DNA of 50,322 bases from Desulforhopalus sp. (GTDB lineage: Bacteria; Desulfobacterota; Desulfobulbia; Desulfobulbales; Desulfocapsaceae). How positions within the stretch are numbered: the first letter of the stretch is position 1; every line of letters starts with the position of its first letter. Below are positions 1 to 7,768 of this stretch, piece by piece. Position numbers and translations under genes: made by a program. The notes below the pieces were generated by a model. It had not been told where the DNA came from, did no database searches, and was given only the letters and a program-made list of their open reading frames with translations. The DNA lies in NCBI GenBank assembly GCA_024710585.1, contig JANJUM010000005.1:1-50322 (forward strand), read 5' to 3'.

Positions 1-29
1 GCGGCGAGGACCCGCTCCATGGAGGTCAT
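1..29 (-). CDS. Start of a UroD/MtaA-family methyltransferase (partial)
   Basis: Only nine codons are in the window. The ATG overlaps the stop of the corrinoid-protein gene as ATGA, with GGAGG a few bases upstream inside that gene, so the two are translationally coupled. The visible peptide, MTSMERVLA, fits the usual opening of uroporphyrinogen-decarboxylase-like proteins, including MtaA/MtbA-type methylcobalamin:thiol methyltransferases, which often begin M-T-x-x-E-R-V-L-A. Coupling to a B12-binding protein favours the corrinoid methyltransferase branch over heme synthesis. That function is inferred from nine residues and context; the rest lies outside the window. Confidence 0.5.
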
Positions 30-682
30 GGCCGGTCCTCCTCGCCGAGCAGGCGGGCCATGAGCCGCGGCGCGTCGACGGCGTTGGCGGCGGTGCCGTC
101 CCCGCCGACCTCGGTCACCAGCTCCGGGCGCAGCTTGAATACCGCCCCGCCCACCGCCAGCTTGATGTCGCCAGAGAGTCCGCGTTGCTCGAGGAGGTTG
201 CGGATCTTGGCGATATTCTCGGCGGTGGAGAGCATCATCGCCGAGACGCCGATGATCTTTGCCTCGTGTTGCACGGCCGCCTCGACGAAGTCCTCGGCGA
301 GGACGTCGTTGCCGAGGTCGATGACCTTCCAGCCGCCGGTGCGCAGAAAGATGGCCACCAGCTTTCGTCCCAGGGAGTGGTAGTCGTCCTCGGTGTTGCC
401 GAGGATGATCGGGCCCTTCACCTCCGGCAGGGACTCCTCCTGCTCCGCCGCGCGCAGCAGCACCTCTTCGGCGATCTTGCCCGCCAGGTAGCCGGCGGCG
501 AGGCTGATATGCTCGGCCTCCCAGCGCCGGCCGATCTCTTCCAGGGCCGGTTCGAGCAGGGTAAAGATGGTCTTGCGCCAGCCAAAGGCCTGGCTCGAGC
601 GGCACAGCAGGGCCATGGCTTGCTGCCGTTCGCCGACGAGGATATGGTCGATGAGCAGTTTTTGGGTATCTTCTTCGTTCAT
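26..682 (-). CDS. Corrinoid (B12)-binding protein, MtbC/MtaC-like
   Basis: A 218-residue cytoplasmic protein of the methyltransferase corrinoid-protein type. Residues 1-85 form a helical cap with an I-G-x-x-W motif near 50-54. Residues 90-218 form a Rossmann-like cobalamin domain with the D-x-H-x-x-G signature (D100, H102, G105), where the His is expected to be the lower axial ligand. An S-A-M-M-L-S stretch and a late G-G turn for the nucleotide tail are also present. The usual E-H pair after the cap Trp is absent. The ATG at 682 was chosen because GAGGA lies just upstream and homology starts there; the frame stays open to 799, but that extension looks non-coding. It lies 113 bp downstream of thiN and overlaps the next gene by ATGA, suggesting it carries a methyl group for that methyltransferase. 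Confidence 0.85.
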   Translation of the reverse strand: MNEEDTQKLLIDHILVGERQQAMALLCRSSQAFGWRKTIFTLLEPALEEIGRRWEAEHISLAAGYLAGKIAEEVLLRAAEQEESLPEVKGPIILGNTEDDYHSLGRKLVAIFLRTGGWKVIDLGNDVLAEDFVEAAVQHEAKIIGVSAMMLSTAENIAKIRNLLEQRGLSGDIKLAVGGAVFKLRPELVTEVGGDGTAANAVDAPRLMARLLGEEDRP

Positions 683-795
683 GGTTCCTCGCTGGTGGGG
701 TGCGTTGCCTGCCCGCGCGGGGAGTTGGCGGCAGAGCTGCAGAGGGTGGCTGAGACGAAGGCGGCGCCAAGCGTTACGTGGCAGGGCCGCTGGTA

Positions 796-1497
796 TCACA
801 TCATTTTCGGTGTTTCCTCAGGTGAAGGCAAGGAGTTTTTAGGCAATCCGCGCATATCGCCGTGCATGTGGACGAGGAGCAGCACGCCATGGCGCAAGGA
901 CACCGTCCCCCTGGCGCCAGCCATGACATTGCTCACTCCCTGGCTGGAACCGGCGGCGAGGGTGGCCTCGACGAGGGGGTACTCGAAGCCGTCCAGGGTG
1001 ATGCCAGCGGCGTCGCCATGCAGGGCGAGCAGCGACACCACCTGGCCGGCGCCGCCCTTGACGACGAAGGGGCGGCCGGGGTGGAGGATGTGCAGCCGGC
1101 AGTCCTCGCCGGCGATGGTGATGGACAGGGAGCGGTAGGCGGGGCTGGCGGCGGTGAGGACGTTGGCCAGGCTCATGTCCCAGCGGCCGCCGAGGGCGGC
1201 GAAGAGCACCAGGGGGTCGTCCCCTCTGACGAGGGCGCGGTCGAGGGCCAGCTGCAGGTCGGTGGCGTTCTTGCGCGGCGGGTGCGTCTCGATCTCCACC
1301 TCCATCTGGCGGCAGTAGTGCAGGGTCTCGGCGGAGACCGAGTCGAGGTCGCCGAGGAGCAGGTCGGGAATCAGCCCCAGCCGGCGGCAGTGGTCGGCGC
1401 CGCCATCGACGGCGACGATGCGCGGGTTGCTGACGAGGTATTCGCCGAGGTTCGCGGGGCCGGCGAGCTCGCCGCCGAGGAAGATGAGGGTGGTCAT
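796..1497 (-). CDS. thiN: Thiamine pyrophosphokinase
   Basis: A 233-residue protein that transfers pyrophosphate from ATP to thiamine, giving the cofactor thiamine diphosphate in the cytoplasm. Diagnostic motifs are VAVDGGADHC near residue 30, LLLGDLDSV near 50 and the K-N-A-T-D-L-Q-L-A segment near 77, which holds Asp residues for Mg-ATP and thiamine. Length and motif order fit bacterial single-function TPKs. The ATG at 1497 has GGGAG upstream; the frame is open further upstream without family similarity. A 25-nt hairpin sits in the presumed leader. The partner for uptake is the TPP-riboswitch-controlled thiBPQ operon about 15 kb away. No TPP riboswitch is visible here. Confidence 0.9.
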   Translation of the reverse strand: MTTLIFLGGELAGPANLGEYLVSNPRIVAVDGGADHCRRLGLIPDLLLGDLDSVSAETLHYCRQMEVEIETHPPRKNATDLQLALDRALVRGDDPLVLFAALGGRWDMSLANVLTAASPAYRSLSITIAGEDCRLHILHPGRPFVVKGGAGQVVSLLALHGDAAGITLDGFEYPLVEATLAAGSSQGVSNVMAGARGTVSLRHGVLLLVHMHGDMRGLPKNSLPSPEETPKMM

Positions 1498-1522
1498 GAC
1501 GTCTCCCGTGCTGGTGTCGCCT

Positions 1523-1547
1523 GGAGTCTCGCTTATGGCGAGTCTCC
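1523..1547 (-). promoter_or_regulatory. Leader hairpin upstream of thiN
   Basis: The arms GGAG-x-CTCGC and GCGAG-x-CTCC pair around a 5-nt loop with one T/T mismatch. It lies 26 nt before the thiN start and could affect translation or mRNA stability. It does not match the TPP aptamer seen near 20.2 kb. The stretch 1498-1805 holds no convincing gene. Besides this hairpin it has a 10-bp tandem repeat CTCCCCATAG (1544-1563). Confidence 0.35.
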
Positions 1548-1805
1548 CCATAGCTCCCCATAGGCAAGTGGCGGGACTGTGTCCTTGAGTATAGCGGCCG
1601 GGAGAGGGGAATTCAAGGGAGAGGCCCTGACGACCGGCCAGGGGAGCCTGGAAGGGTCGATTTCGCTGCAAAAATCGTTGAGTTACGCTCCTCTCTATGA
1701 TAGGTTAGGCCGGCGGTGCAAGAGTGAGCGCCGTACCAATTACGGATTTTACGGGGGAAGGCGCAGCCGTTCGCCCCAAACGCACCCCGAGGAGAACAAA
1801 CACCC

Positions 1806-2318
1806 ATGAAATGCACGACGACAGCCGCCACCACCAGCCTCTGCGGCAACAGGCGGATGCCCCTGGCCCTGCTCGCCCTCTCGGTTATCGGCATGGAGGC
1901 GCCCCCTGCGGCCATGGCCGAGGAGGAGTGGCGCCTCGGGCTGACGCTGCAGGTGCCCTTCGGTGGCAGCCAGGAGAAGAGCTTCGTGCACTTCGCCAAT
2001 ACCCGCATTGGCGCCAAGCTGCAGTACGCCGAGATCGACGATATCGTCAAACAGAACCGGCAGACGGTGGAACGCATCTACCTCGGCGAAGAGTTGCAGA
2101 GCTCGACGGTAACCGAGGAGGGTGTGGTCAAGCTCAAGGACGGCGACAAGGTGGTGGGCGGTGAAGGCTATATCACCGTCGCCCCCTTCAGCGGCTTCTG
2201 GGACGTCGCCGGGGGCATTGGCGCCTTTTCCGGCAGCAACGCCATCCAGGGGGCGGCCGGCATCGGCTACGACCCGACCCTGGGCGGTTTCCTGTCTGTC
2301 GGCGCCCTGCTGCCCTAA
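1806..2318 (+). CDS. Putative outer-membrane protein, ended early by in-frame TAA
   Basis: A 170-residue product with a long signal-peptide-like N-terminus (hydrophobic core about 19-29, Ala-rich cleavage near A-M-A, residues 35-37), so it should be exported. The mature part has alternating polar and hydrophobic stretches and Gly-rich turns (G-I-G-A-F-S-G, A-A-G-I-G-Y-D), which suggest beta strands of an outer-membrane or surface protein. I do not recognise the family. The start at 1806 has GAGGAG upstream. The frame stops at TAA (2316-2318) but continues open with beta-strand character to TAG at 2508-2510, two bases before the next gene. The intact gene was therefore probably 1806-2510 (234 codons). 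A recent nonsense mutation, a sequencing error or read-through are all possible. Confidence 0.65.
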   Translation: MKCTTTAATTSLCGNRRMPLALLALSVIGMEAPPAAMAEEEWRLGLTLQVPFGGSQEKSFVHFANTRIGAKLQYAEIDDIVKQNRQTVERIYLGEELQSSTVTEEGVVKLKDGDKVVGGEGYITVAPFSGFWDVAGGIGAFSGSNAIQGAAGIGYDPTLGGFLSVGALLP

Positions 2319-2510
2319 AGCCAGGCCGGGGTGCGCTTCAACCTACGTTACATCGATTACTACCTCGGCCTGACTTCGCTGCCGGCCTTCTCGCCGGCGA
2401 CCGTGTGGCGGGAGGACGAGGTGGCGTACGACGATACCGTCATCGTTCCGCCGGAGGCGGATGAGGCGGGGGAGGTTACCGGGGAAGGCGAGCAGGCGCC
2501 GCTGCAATAG
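2319..2510 (+). pseudogene. In-frame continuation after the TAA of the outer-membrane gene
   Basis: Translation in the same frame after the TAA gives 63 sense codons. They begin with the strand-like segment AGVRFNLRYIDYYLGL and end in an acidic tail rich in Glu and Asp. No separate start codon with a ribosome site is seen. The third-position G/C bias matches the neighbouring genes, as expected if it was translated until recently. The terminal TAG lies two bases before the ATG of the next gene, a normal coupling distance. This supports one original frame of 1806-2510. Confidence 0.6.
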
Positions 2511-2512
2511 GC

Positions 2513-3877
2513 ATGGGCCAGTCTGTCCCCCTGGGCCGGCAGCCGGCCCCCTGGCGCTCGGGACCATGGGTGGGCATCGTCGTCGCGCTCCTCTTTCTGT
2601 TGCTCGCCCTGCGCCAGCACCTCTTCGTCGACAGCCATGCCGTCAACGTCATGTTCTGGGACCAGTGGGATTTTTACCAGCCCCTCTTCGATGGTGGCGG
2701 CCTCTGGGACATGTTCTCCCGCCAGCACGGACCGCACCGCCAGGGACTGGGGATGCTGCTCACCGCTCTTCTCGCCTGGCTGAGCGACTGGAACTCGCGC
2801 TGGGACGCCTTCGGGGTCAGCTTTGTGCTTATCGCCGCCGCCCTGGCAGGCCTGGCGCTGACCCGGCGCTGTGGCATGCGGGGGTTCGGCCTGGTCGTCG
2901 TTCCCTTGCTGTTTTTCAACCCCCGCCAGTACGAGAGCTTCGTGGCGGCGGCCAACATCTCCCATGGGGCGATGCCGCTGCTCCTGCTCATGATCCTTTG
3001 TCTGGTCTGGTTCGTGGAGAACCGGCTCCTGCGCCACCTGCTGCTCGGCCTGTGCACCTTTCTGCTCATTTTCACCGGCTTCGGCCTCTTCGCCGGCCTG
3101 GTGGTGCCGGCAGTCCTCGCCATGGAGCTGGCGCGGCGCCTGCGTAAAGGCATGGAGGGCGTCCTGCCGTTATGGCTGGCCCTGGCGGCCATAGCCTGCA
3201 GCTGGCTGCTCTTTTTCCACGGGTACCGCTTCGACCCGGCGGTGCAGGGCTTCACCTTTCCCCATCCGCGACCTGGCGAGTACCTGCTGTTCATGGCCTC
3301 GATGCTCAACAACTTCTTCGGCATCACGAACCATGGCGCCGGCAGCCTTGTTGTCGGCATGGCGCTGCTGCTCTTCCTCGCCCTGATCGCCTTCATCCAT
3401 GGACGACAGCTGTGGCGCCATGGCCTGGAGGGGCAGGGGCGCAGCGCCACCCTGGTGGTCCTGGCCCTCTTCGCCCTGCTCTTCTGCTGCCAGACGGCGG
3501 TCGGCCGGGTGGTTCTTGGCTGGAAGGCGGCTTCCTCCACCTCCCGCTATGTGCCGCTGCTGGTGCCCGGCGCCCTGGCCATGGCGCTGCACCTCGCCGG
3601 CCTTGGCGCACGCTGGCGGCCGCGCCAGCTCGTCGCGGTGTTCGCCCTCGTCGTGGCGGTCGGCACCACCCGGCTGCACCGGGCCGATATCAGCTTTATC
3701 GACCACTATCGCTCCGGGCGCCTCGCCTGGAAGGCCGCCTATCTCGCCACCGGCGACATGGGCAAGGCCGGCGAGTTGACCGGTTTCCTCATCTACCCGG
3801 CGGTAATGCTCGACGAGCGGCTCGACTTCCTGCGCGGCAAGCGGCTCAACCTCTTCAACCCCGACGGCCTCCCGTAA
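2513..3877 (+). CDS. Polytopic membrane protein of unknown function
   Basis: 454 residues with roughly ten hydrophobic segments, the first at about 20-35 and the last at about 372-385, with basic loops between them. I do not recognise a named family. The large loop after the first membrane segment holds an acidic motif, D50-Q-W-D53, followed by aromatic residues. GT-C fold glycosyltransferases carry catalytic acidic pairs in the first outer loop, so a lipid-linked sugar transferase is possible but unproven. The start lies two bases after the stop of the extended outer-membrane frame, suggesting translational coupling. The last 100 residues are hydrophilic and probably extracytoplasmic or a C-terminal domain. 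Confidence 0.75.
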   Translation: MGQSVPLGRQPAPWRSGPWVGIVVALLFLLLALRQHLFVDSHAVNVMFWDQWDFYQPLFDGGGLWDMFSRQHGPHRQGLGMLLTALLAWLSDWNSRWDAFGVSFVLIAAALAGLALTRRCGMRGFGLVVVPLLFFNPRQYESFVAAANISHGAMPLLLLMILCLVWFVENRLLRHLLLGLCTFLLIFTGFGLFAGLVVPAVLAMELARRLRKGMEGVLPLWLALAAIACSWLLFFHGYRFDPAVQGFTFPHPRPGEYLLFMASMLNNFFGITNHGAGSLVVGMALLLFLALIAFIHGRQLWRHGLEGQGRSATLVVLALFALLFCCQTAVGRVVLGWKAASSTSRYVPLLVPGALAMALHLAGLGARWRPRQLVAVFALVVAVGTTRLHRADISFIDHYRSGRLAWKAAYLATGDMGKAGELTGFLIYPAVMLDERLDFLRGKRLNLFNPDGLP

Positions 3878-3913
3878 AGGGACACCGCCTGCCCACTGCA
3901 CTTTCCGTTGCCC

Positions 3914-4837
3914 ATGACTCTTCGCGATCTCTTCCTGGCTCTTCTCGTCGTCCTCGTCTGGGGGGCCAACTTCACCGTCATCCGTATCGGCCTGGACGGT
4001 GTGCCGCCCCTGCTGCTCGCCAGCCTGCGCTTCGTCTTCGCCCTTTTGCCGGCGATCTTCTTCGTCAAGCGGCCCGGCATCCCCTTCGTCTCCTGGTTCG
4101 GCTACGGTCTGTTCGTCGGCTTCGGGCAGTTCGGCTGCCTCTTCACCGCCATGCACCTCGGCATGCCGGCCGGCGTGGCCTCGGTGGTGCTGCAGTCCCA
4201 GGCCTTCTTCACCATGGCCTTCGCCGCAGTGCTCCTTGGCGAGCGGGTCACGGCGAGGCAGGTGTTGGGCCTGCTGCTTTCCGCAGCAGGCCTGTGGCTG
4301 GTCGGAGGCGGTGGCAGTGCATCGACCATCCCCGTGTTCGCCCTCCTGCTCACCCTGGCCGCCGCCTCCTTCTGGGGCATGTCGAACATCGTCGTGCGCC
4401 GTGCCGGGGCGACCGCCGCTTCCCGCGGCGAAAAGCTCGACATCCTCAGCCTGGTGGTGTGGTCGTCCCTGGCGCCGCCGCTGCCGCTCTTTCTCTGTTC
4501 GCTGCTCCTCGAAGGCCCGCAGCGGGTGGTGGCGGCGGTGACCCATATCAGCCCGGCGTCCCTGCTGGCCATCCTCTATCTGGCCTATGGCGCCACCCTC
4601 TTCGGCTACGGCATGTGGAGCCGCCTGCTCAGCCGATACCCCGCCAACCGGGTCGCGCCCTTGTCGCTGCTGGTGCCGGTGGCCGGGTTGATCACCGCCA
4701 GCCTGGCCCTCGACGAGGTCCTCAGCGGCCGGCAGTGGATGGGCTGCCTGCTGGTGGTCGCCGGCCTGCTGGCGGCGACTGTGCAGGTGGGGGCACGAGG
4801 CCTGTTGACACCGGGGCAAAAACCTGCCAAGAAGTAG
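3914..4837 (+). CDS. eamA: EamA-type drug/metabolite exporter
   Basis: 307 residues with ten predicted membrane helices in two EamA repeats, a normal length for the drug/metabolite transporter family. The order V-W-G-A-N-F, P-P-L-L-L-A-S-L-R-F, G-M-P-A-G-V-A-S-V-V-L-Q-S-Q-A-F-F and R-V-A-P-L-S-L-L-V-P-V is very close to Escherichia coli EamA (YdeD), an exporter of O-acetylserine and cysteine pathway metabolites. Substrate here is inferred from that resemblance. I chose the ATG at 3914; a TTG at 3908 is also in frame, and neither has a clear Shine-Dalgarno. It follows the membrane-protein gene by 36 bases and may share its transcript. Confidence 0.87.
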   Translation: MTLRDLFLALLVVLVWGANFTVIRIGLDGVPPLLLASLRFVFALLPAIFFVKRPGIPFVSWFGYGLFVGFGQFGCLFTAMHLGMPAGVASVVLQSQAFFTMAFAAVLLGERVTARQVLGLLLSAAGLWLVGGGGSASTIPVFALLLTLAAASFWGMSNIVVRRAGATAASRGEKLDILSLVVWSSLAPPLPLFLCSLLLEGPQRVVAAVTHISPASLLAILYLAYGATLFGYGMWSRLLSRYPANRVAPLSLLVPVAGLITASLALDEVLSGRQWMGCLLVVAGLLAATVQVGARGLLTPGQKPAKK

Positions 4838-4877
4838 CTTGCGTTTTTTTTCGACAGGTATTTTGCCGGGGGATGAA

Positions 4878-5666
4878 ATGAAGGACGGTTATCGTTGGGA
4901 CGGCAGGCTCGAAGTAGGCTCGGAGGTCATCGACAATCAGCATAAGGTGCTCTTCGATCTCATCAAAGACCTGAGGAACGCCATGCATGCCGGGGTGGGC
5001 ACGAAACTCGTCGACACCCTCTTCGGGGTGCTGCGCGACTATGCGTTCGCCCACTTCCAGAGCGAAGAGGAGTATCTCGCCGGCCACCCCCTCTTTAACG
5101 AGCACTGTCTCGAACACTATCGCCTGCTCAAGGTCCTCAATGGAGTGATCCTCGATTATCGCAACGGCCGCGTGCAGGATGTCGCCAACGTCTCCGACTT
5201 CCTCGAGAGCTGGCTGCTCGAGCATATCGTCGATTTCGACCGGCCGCACCTCGCCGTTCATGGCACCGTGTTCGCGCGGCTCGAGGACATGGCGGTGGTG
5301 GATGAGTTCGAGTCGGACGTGGAGACGCGACGCCGGCACCCGCGCATTCCCCATAACGAGGTGGTCGACGGCGACATACACGCCAATATCTACAATGCCA
5401 GTTCCCTGCGCAACGGCAGGGGAAAGATCATCGACATGAGCCCTGGCGGGCTGATGCTGGAGGTTTCCGGCAGGTACCGTGTCGATGACCTGCTGCTGGT
5501 CGGCTGTACCATCGGCAAGAGTTTCAAGATGGAGGAGAAGGTTCAGGTGAGGTCGGCGAGTGGCGGCAGAATCGGCGTGGAGTTTGTGCTCCCCTCGACC
5601 GAGACGGTGGAGTTCTTCACCAGGCTCTACGGTTCGGTGCGGCTCGGTCGGGCGCGACTGGACTGA
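4878..5666 (+). CDS. Hemerythrin-PilZ fusion protein
   Basis: 262 residues combining an oxygen- or redox-binding domain with a c-di-GMP receptor domain. Residues 1-125 are a bacteriohemerythrin with all seven di-iron ligands in order: H22, H59, E63, H76, H80, H116 and D121. Residues 150-262 are PilZ-like, with R152-x-x-x-R156 and a D-M-S-P-G-G turn, the two c-di-GMP binding motifs. The ATG at 4878 follows GGGGGATGAA; an in-frame ATG at 4839 has no support. The protein has no signal peptide and is probably cytoplasmic. It could couple oxygen to motility or surface behaviour, but that is inference. It stands alone between eamA and gltA. Confidence 0.88.
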   Translation: MKDGYRWDGRLEVGSEVIDNQHKVLFDLIKDLRNAMHAGVGTKLVDTLFGVLRDYAFAHFQSEEEYLAGHPLFNEHCLEHYRLLKVLNGVILDYRNGRVQDVANVSDFLESWLLEHIVDFDRPHLAVHGTVFARLEDMAVVDEFESDVETRRRHPRIPHNEVVDGDIHANIYNASSLRNGRGKIIDMSPGGLMLEVSGRYRVDDLLLVGCTIGKSFKMEEKVQVRSASGGRIGVEFVLPSTETVEFFTRLYGSVRLGRARLD

Positions 5667-5713
5667 ACGGTGCGGTTTCCGGTCACCCAACAACAACCAA
5701 GGAGAAGAAGAGT

Positions 5714-7009
5714 ATGACGCAGGAAACGGCACAGCTCATCGTTGACGGCAAGACCTATACCCTGCCGGTCGTCGAGAGCACCACCGGGGAGCGGGCCATC
5801 GATATCCGCTCGCTCAGGCAGCAGAGCGGCTATATCACCCTCGACAGCGGCTATATGAACACCGGCAGCTGTCAGTCGACCATCACCTACCTCGACGGCG
5901 ACCAGGGCATCCTGCGCTATCGCGGCTACGACATCGCCGACCTGGCGGCCAACTGCGTGTTCATCGAGGTGGCCTATCTCCTCCTTACCGGGGAATTGCC
6001 CACGGCCAAGGAACTCGACCGCTTCAAGTACGACATGACCCGCTATGCCCTCATCCACGAGGACATGATCCATTTCTTCGACCACTTCCCGCCCAACTCG
6101 TCGCCGATGTCGATTCTCTCCACCATGGTCGGCACCCTGCACGATTTCTACCCGGAGATGGATCAGGAGGAGGACCCCTACGGCGGCATCACCACCACCA
6201 CCGCCCGCCTGCTCTCCAAGGTGCGCACCATCGCCGCCTTCTCCTACAAGAAGAACATCGGCCACCCGCTGGTCTACCCGCGGCCCGACCTCAGTTACTG
6301 CGCCAATTTCCTCAATATGATGTTCGACCGGCCCAACATGCCCTACCGGGTCGAGCCCATCGCCGTCATTGCCCTCAACAAGCTGCTCATTCTCCATGCC
6401 GATCACGAGCAGAACTGCTCGACCTCGACGGTACGCCTGGTGGGCAGCGCCGGGGTCGGCCTCTACCCCTGCATCTCTGCCGGCGTCAACGCCCTTTGGG
6501 GGCCCTCCCACGGTGGCGCCAACGTGGCGGTGATGCGCATGCTGGAAACCATCCGCCGTGACGGCCGCGACTATGACAAGTACATCGCCAAGGCCAAGGA
6601 CCCCAACGACCCCTACCGCCTCACCGGTTTCGGGCACCGCGTCTACAAGACCTACGACCCGCGGGCCAAGCTGATCAAGGAGATCTGCACCGCGGTGCTC
6701 GACACCCTGCAGGTCGACGACCCACTGCTGGAGATCGCCCAGGAGTTGGAGTACCGGGTCAGCCAGGACGACTACTTCGTCTCGCGCAACCTCTACCCCA
6801 ATGTCGACTTCTACTCCGGCATCATCTACCGCGCTCTCGGCATCCCCACCAACATGTTCACGGTCATGTTCGCCCTGGGGCGGCTGCCGGGGTGGATCGC
6901 CCACTGGCAGGAGATGAACTCCGACAAGGACAGCAGCCGCATCGGCCGGCCGCGTCAGGTCTACCGCGGCCTCGTCAACCGCCCCTTCGTCAGGCTCGAG
7001 GACCGCTAG
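5714..7009 (+). CDS. gltA: Citrate synthase (type II)
   Basis: 431 residues, a normal length for hexameric type II citrate synthase, which condenses oxaloacetate and acetyl-CoA to citrate in the cytoplasm. Active-site segments are visible: H-A-D-H-E-Q-N-C-S-T near residue 233, the G-P-S-H-G-G-A-N segment near 265, G-F-G-H-R-V-Y near 308 and an Asp in the following region. The start at 5714 has AAGGAGAAG upstream. It is monocistronic in appearance, with 47 bases after the hemerythrin gene and GC-rich hairpins downstream. Nothing unusual is seen in the protein. Confidence 0.96.
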   Translation: MTQETAQLIVDGKTYTLPVVESTTGERAIDIRSLRQQSGYITLDSGYMNTGSCQSTITYLDGDQGILRYRGYDIADLAANCVFIEVAYLLLTGELPTAKELDRFKYDMTRYALIHEDMIHFFDHFPPNSSPMSILSTMVGTLHDFYPEMDQEEDPYGGITTTTARLLSKVRTIAAFSYKKNIGHPLVYPRPDLSYCANFLNMMFDRPNMPYRVEPIAVIALNKLLILHADHEQNCSTSTVRLVGSAGVGLYPCISAGVNALWGPSHGGANVAVMRMLETIRRDGRDYDKYIAKAKDPNDPYRLTGFGHRVYKTYDPRAKLIKEICTAVLDTLQVDDPLLEIAQELEYRVSQDDYFVSRNLYPNVDFYSGIIYRALGIPTNMFTVMFALGRLPGWIAHWQEMNSDKDSSRIGRPRQVYRGLVNRPFVRLEDR

Positions 7010-7109
7010 GCGGGCCTGGCCACATCCCGGCGCGGCTGCCTGGTGCGAGCCTTGGCCAGGGCGTGATGAAAAGAGTCTGGCGATTTCAGGCGCTTGCAGC
7101 CGGATTTTA

Positions 7110-7130
7110 CGGCCGGTGCCGGCCGCTTTT
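7110..7130 (+). terminator. Possible gltA terminator
   Basis: The arms CGGCCGG and CCGGCCG form a perfect stem with a very tight turn, followed by CTTTTG. It lies about 100 bases after the gltA stop. The T tract is short, so termination is uncertain. A second perfect stem, GCTCCCCG/CGGGGAGC at 7188-7208, follows without a T tract. The stretch 7010-7431 otherwise contains only the CsoR operator. Confidence 0.4.
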
Positions 7131-7363
7131 GCCGCAGTACGTTTGTGGAGCAATCCCCATAAGCCGCAGGCTGACAGACAAAGGACTGCTCCCCGGCTGT
7201 CGGGGAGCGAGGCACCTGGCGTCACCTGCTCCGCACGCCGCACTGTCTGCTCCCCGGGGGCCAGGCGGTAGCCGGCTTCTTTTCCCTGCCGATCACGCTA
7301 TCACTTCGCCCTTCGCATAGAGCGCAGAAAACCCTTGCCCAATACGTCAAATGTGGTACCTTG

Positions 7364-7382
7364 TATAGGGTATACCCCTATA
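7364..7382 (+). promoter_or_regulatory. CsoR-type operator
   Basis: A perfect 10-bp palindrome, GGGTATACCC (7368-7377), is flanked by TATA on the left and CTATA on the right. CsoR/RcnR/FrmR-family repressors bind G/C tracts flanked by A/T-rich TAT sequences, so this fits the family. It lies about 50 bases before the regulator gene, and TTGTAT at its left edge could be a -35 element. The likely reading is autoregulation of the sensor-ATPase pair. The match is by eye. Confidence 0.6.
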
Positions 7383-7431
7383 TGCTATGTCTGGGGCAGA
7401 CAGACCTCAAACAGACCTTGGAGGACGAAGG

Positions 7432-7704
7432 ATGAGTCTTTGCGGCAGCGATCAGGACAAGGAGCGGCTCGCCAAGCGGTTACGGCGCATCGAGGGGCAG
7501 GTGCGCGGCCTGGCGACGATGGTCGAGAGCGACCAGGACTGCATCGATGTGCTGCGCCAGATAAACTCGGTGATCGGCGCCCTCAACGGGGTGTGGCAGC
7601 AGATCATCGGCGATCATCTGCGCGGCTGCATCGTCAAGTCCATCGAGAACCATGATGAAAAGCTCATCGACGAGTTGATGGAGCATCTGCGCAAGATTCG
7701 TTGA
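7432..7704 (+). CDS. csoR: CsoR-family metal-sensing repressor
   Basis: A 90-residue all-helical cytoplasmic repressor. The helix motif R-L-R-R-I-E-G-Q-V-R-G-L is typical of the CsoR/RcnR/FrmR family. The metal triad is C37, H62 and C66, with the H-x-x-x-C spacing of Cu(I)-sensing CsoR. RcnR has additional His ligands and FrmR lacks the second Cys, so copper or a sulfur species is the most likely signal. The ATG at 7432 was chosen by homology and by GGAGGACGAAGG upstream. It stands 64 bases before a P1B-type ATPase and presumably represses both genes through the palindrome at 7364-7382. Confidence 0.88.
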   Translation: MSLCGSDQDKERLAKRLRRIEGQVRGLATMVESDQDCIDVLRQINSVIGALNGVWQQIIGDHLRGCIVKSIENHDEKLIDELMEHLRKIR

Positions 7705-7768
7705 GCCTGAGCACCCCGGCGGCGGCGCCTCCTGCTGGCGCCCGGCGCATAACCTGACGGAGAAGAAG

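Noticed and set aside
683-795. Cobalamin riboswitch before the corrinoid-protein gene
   Set aside because: A GCCAC piece is present but the conserved B12-box and other core elements are not.
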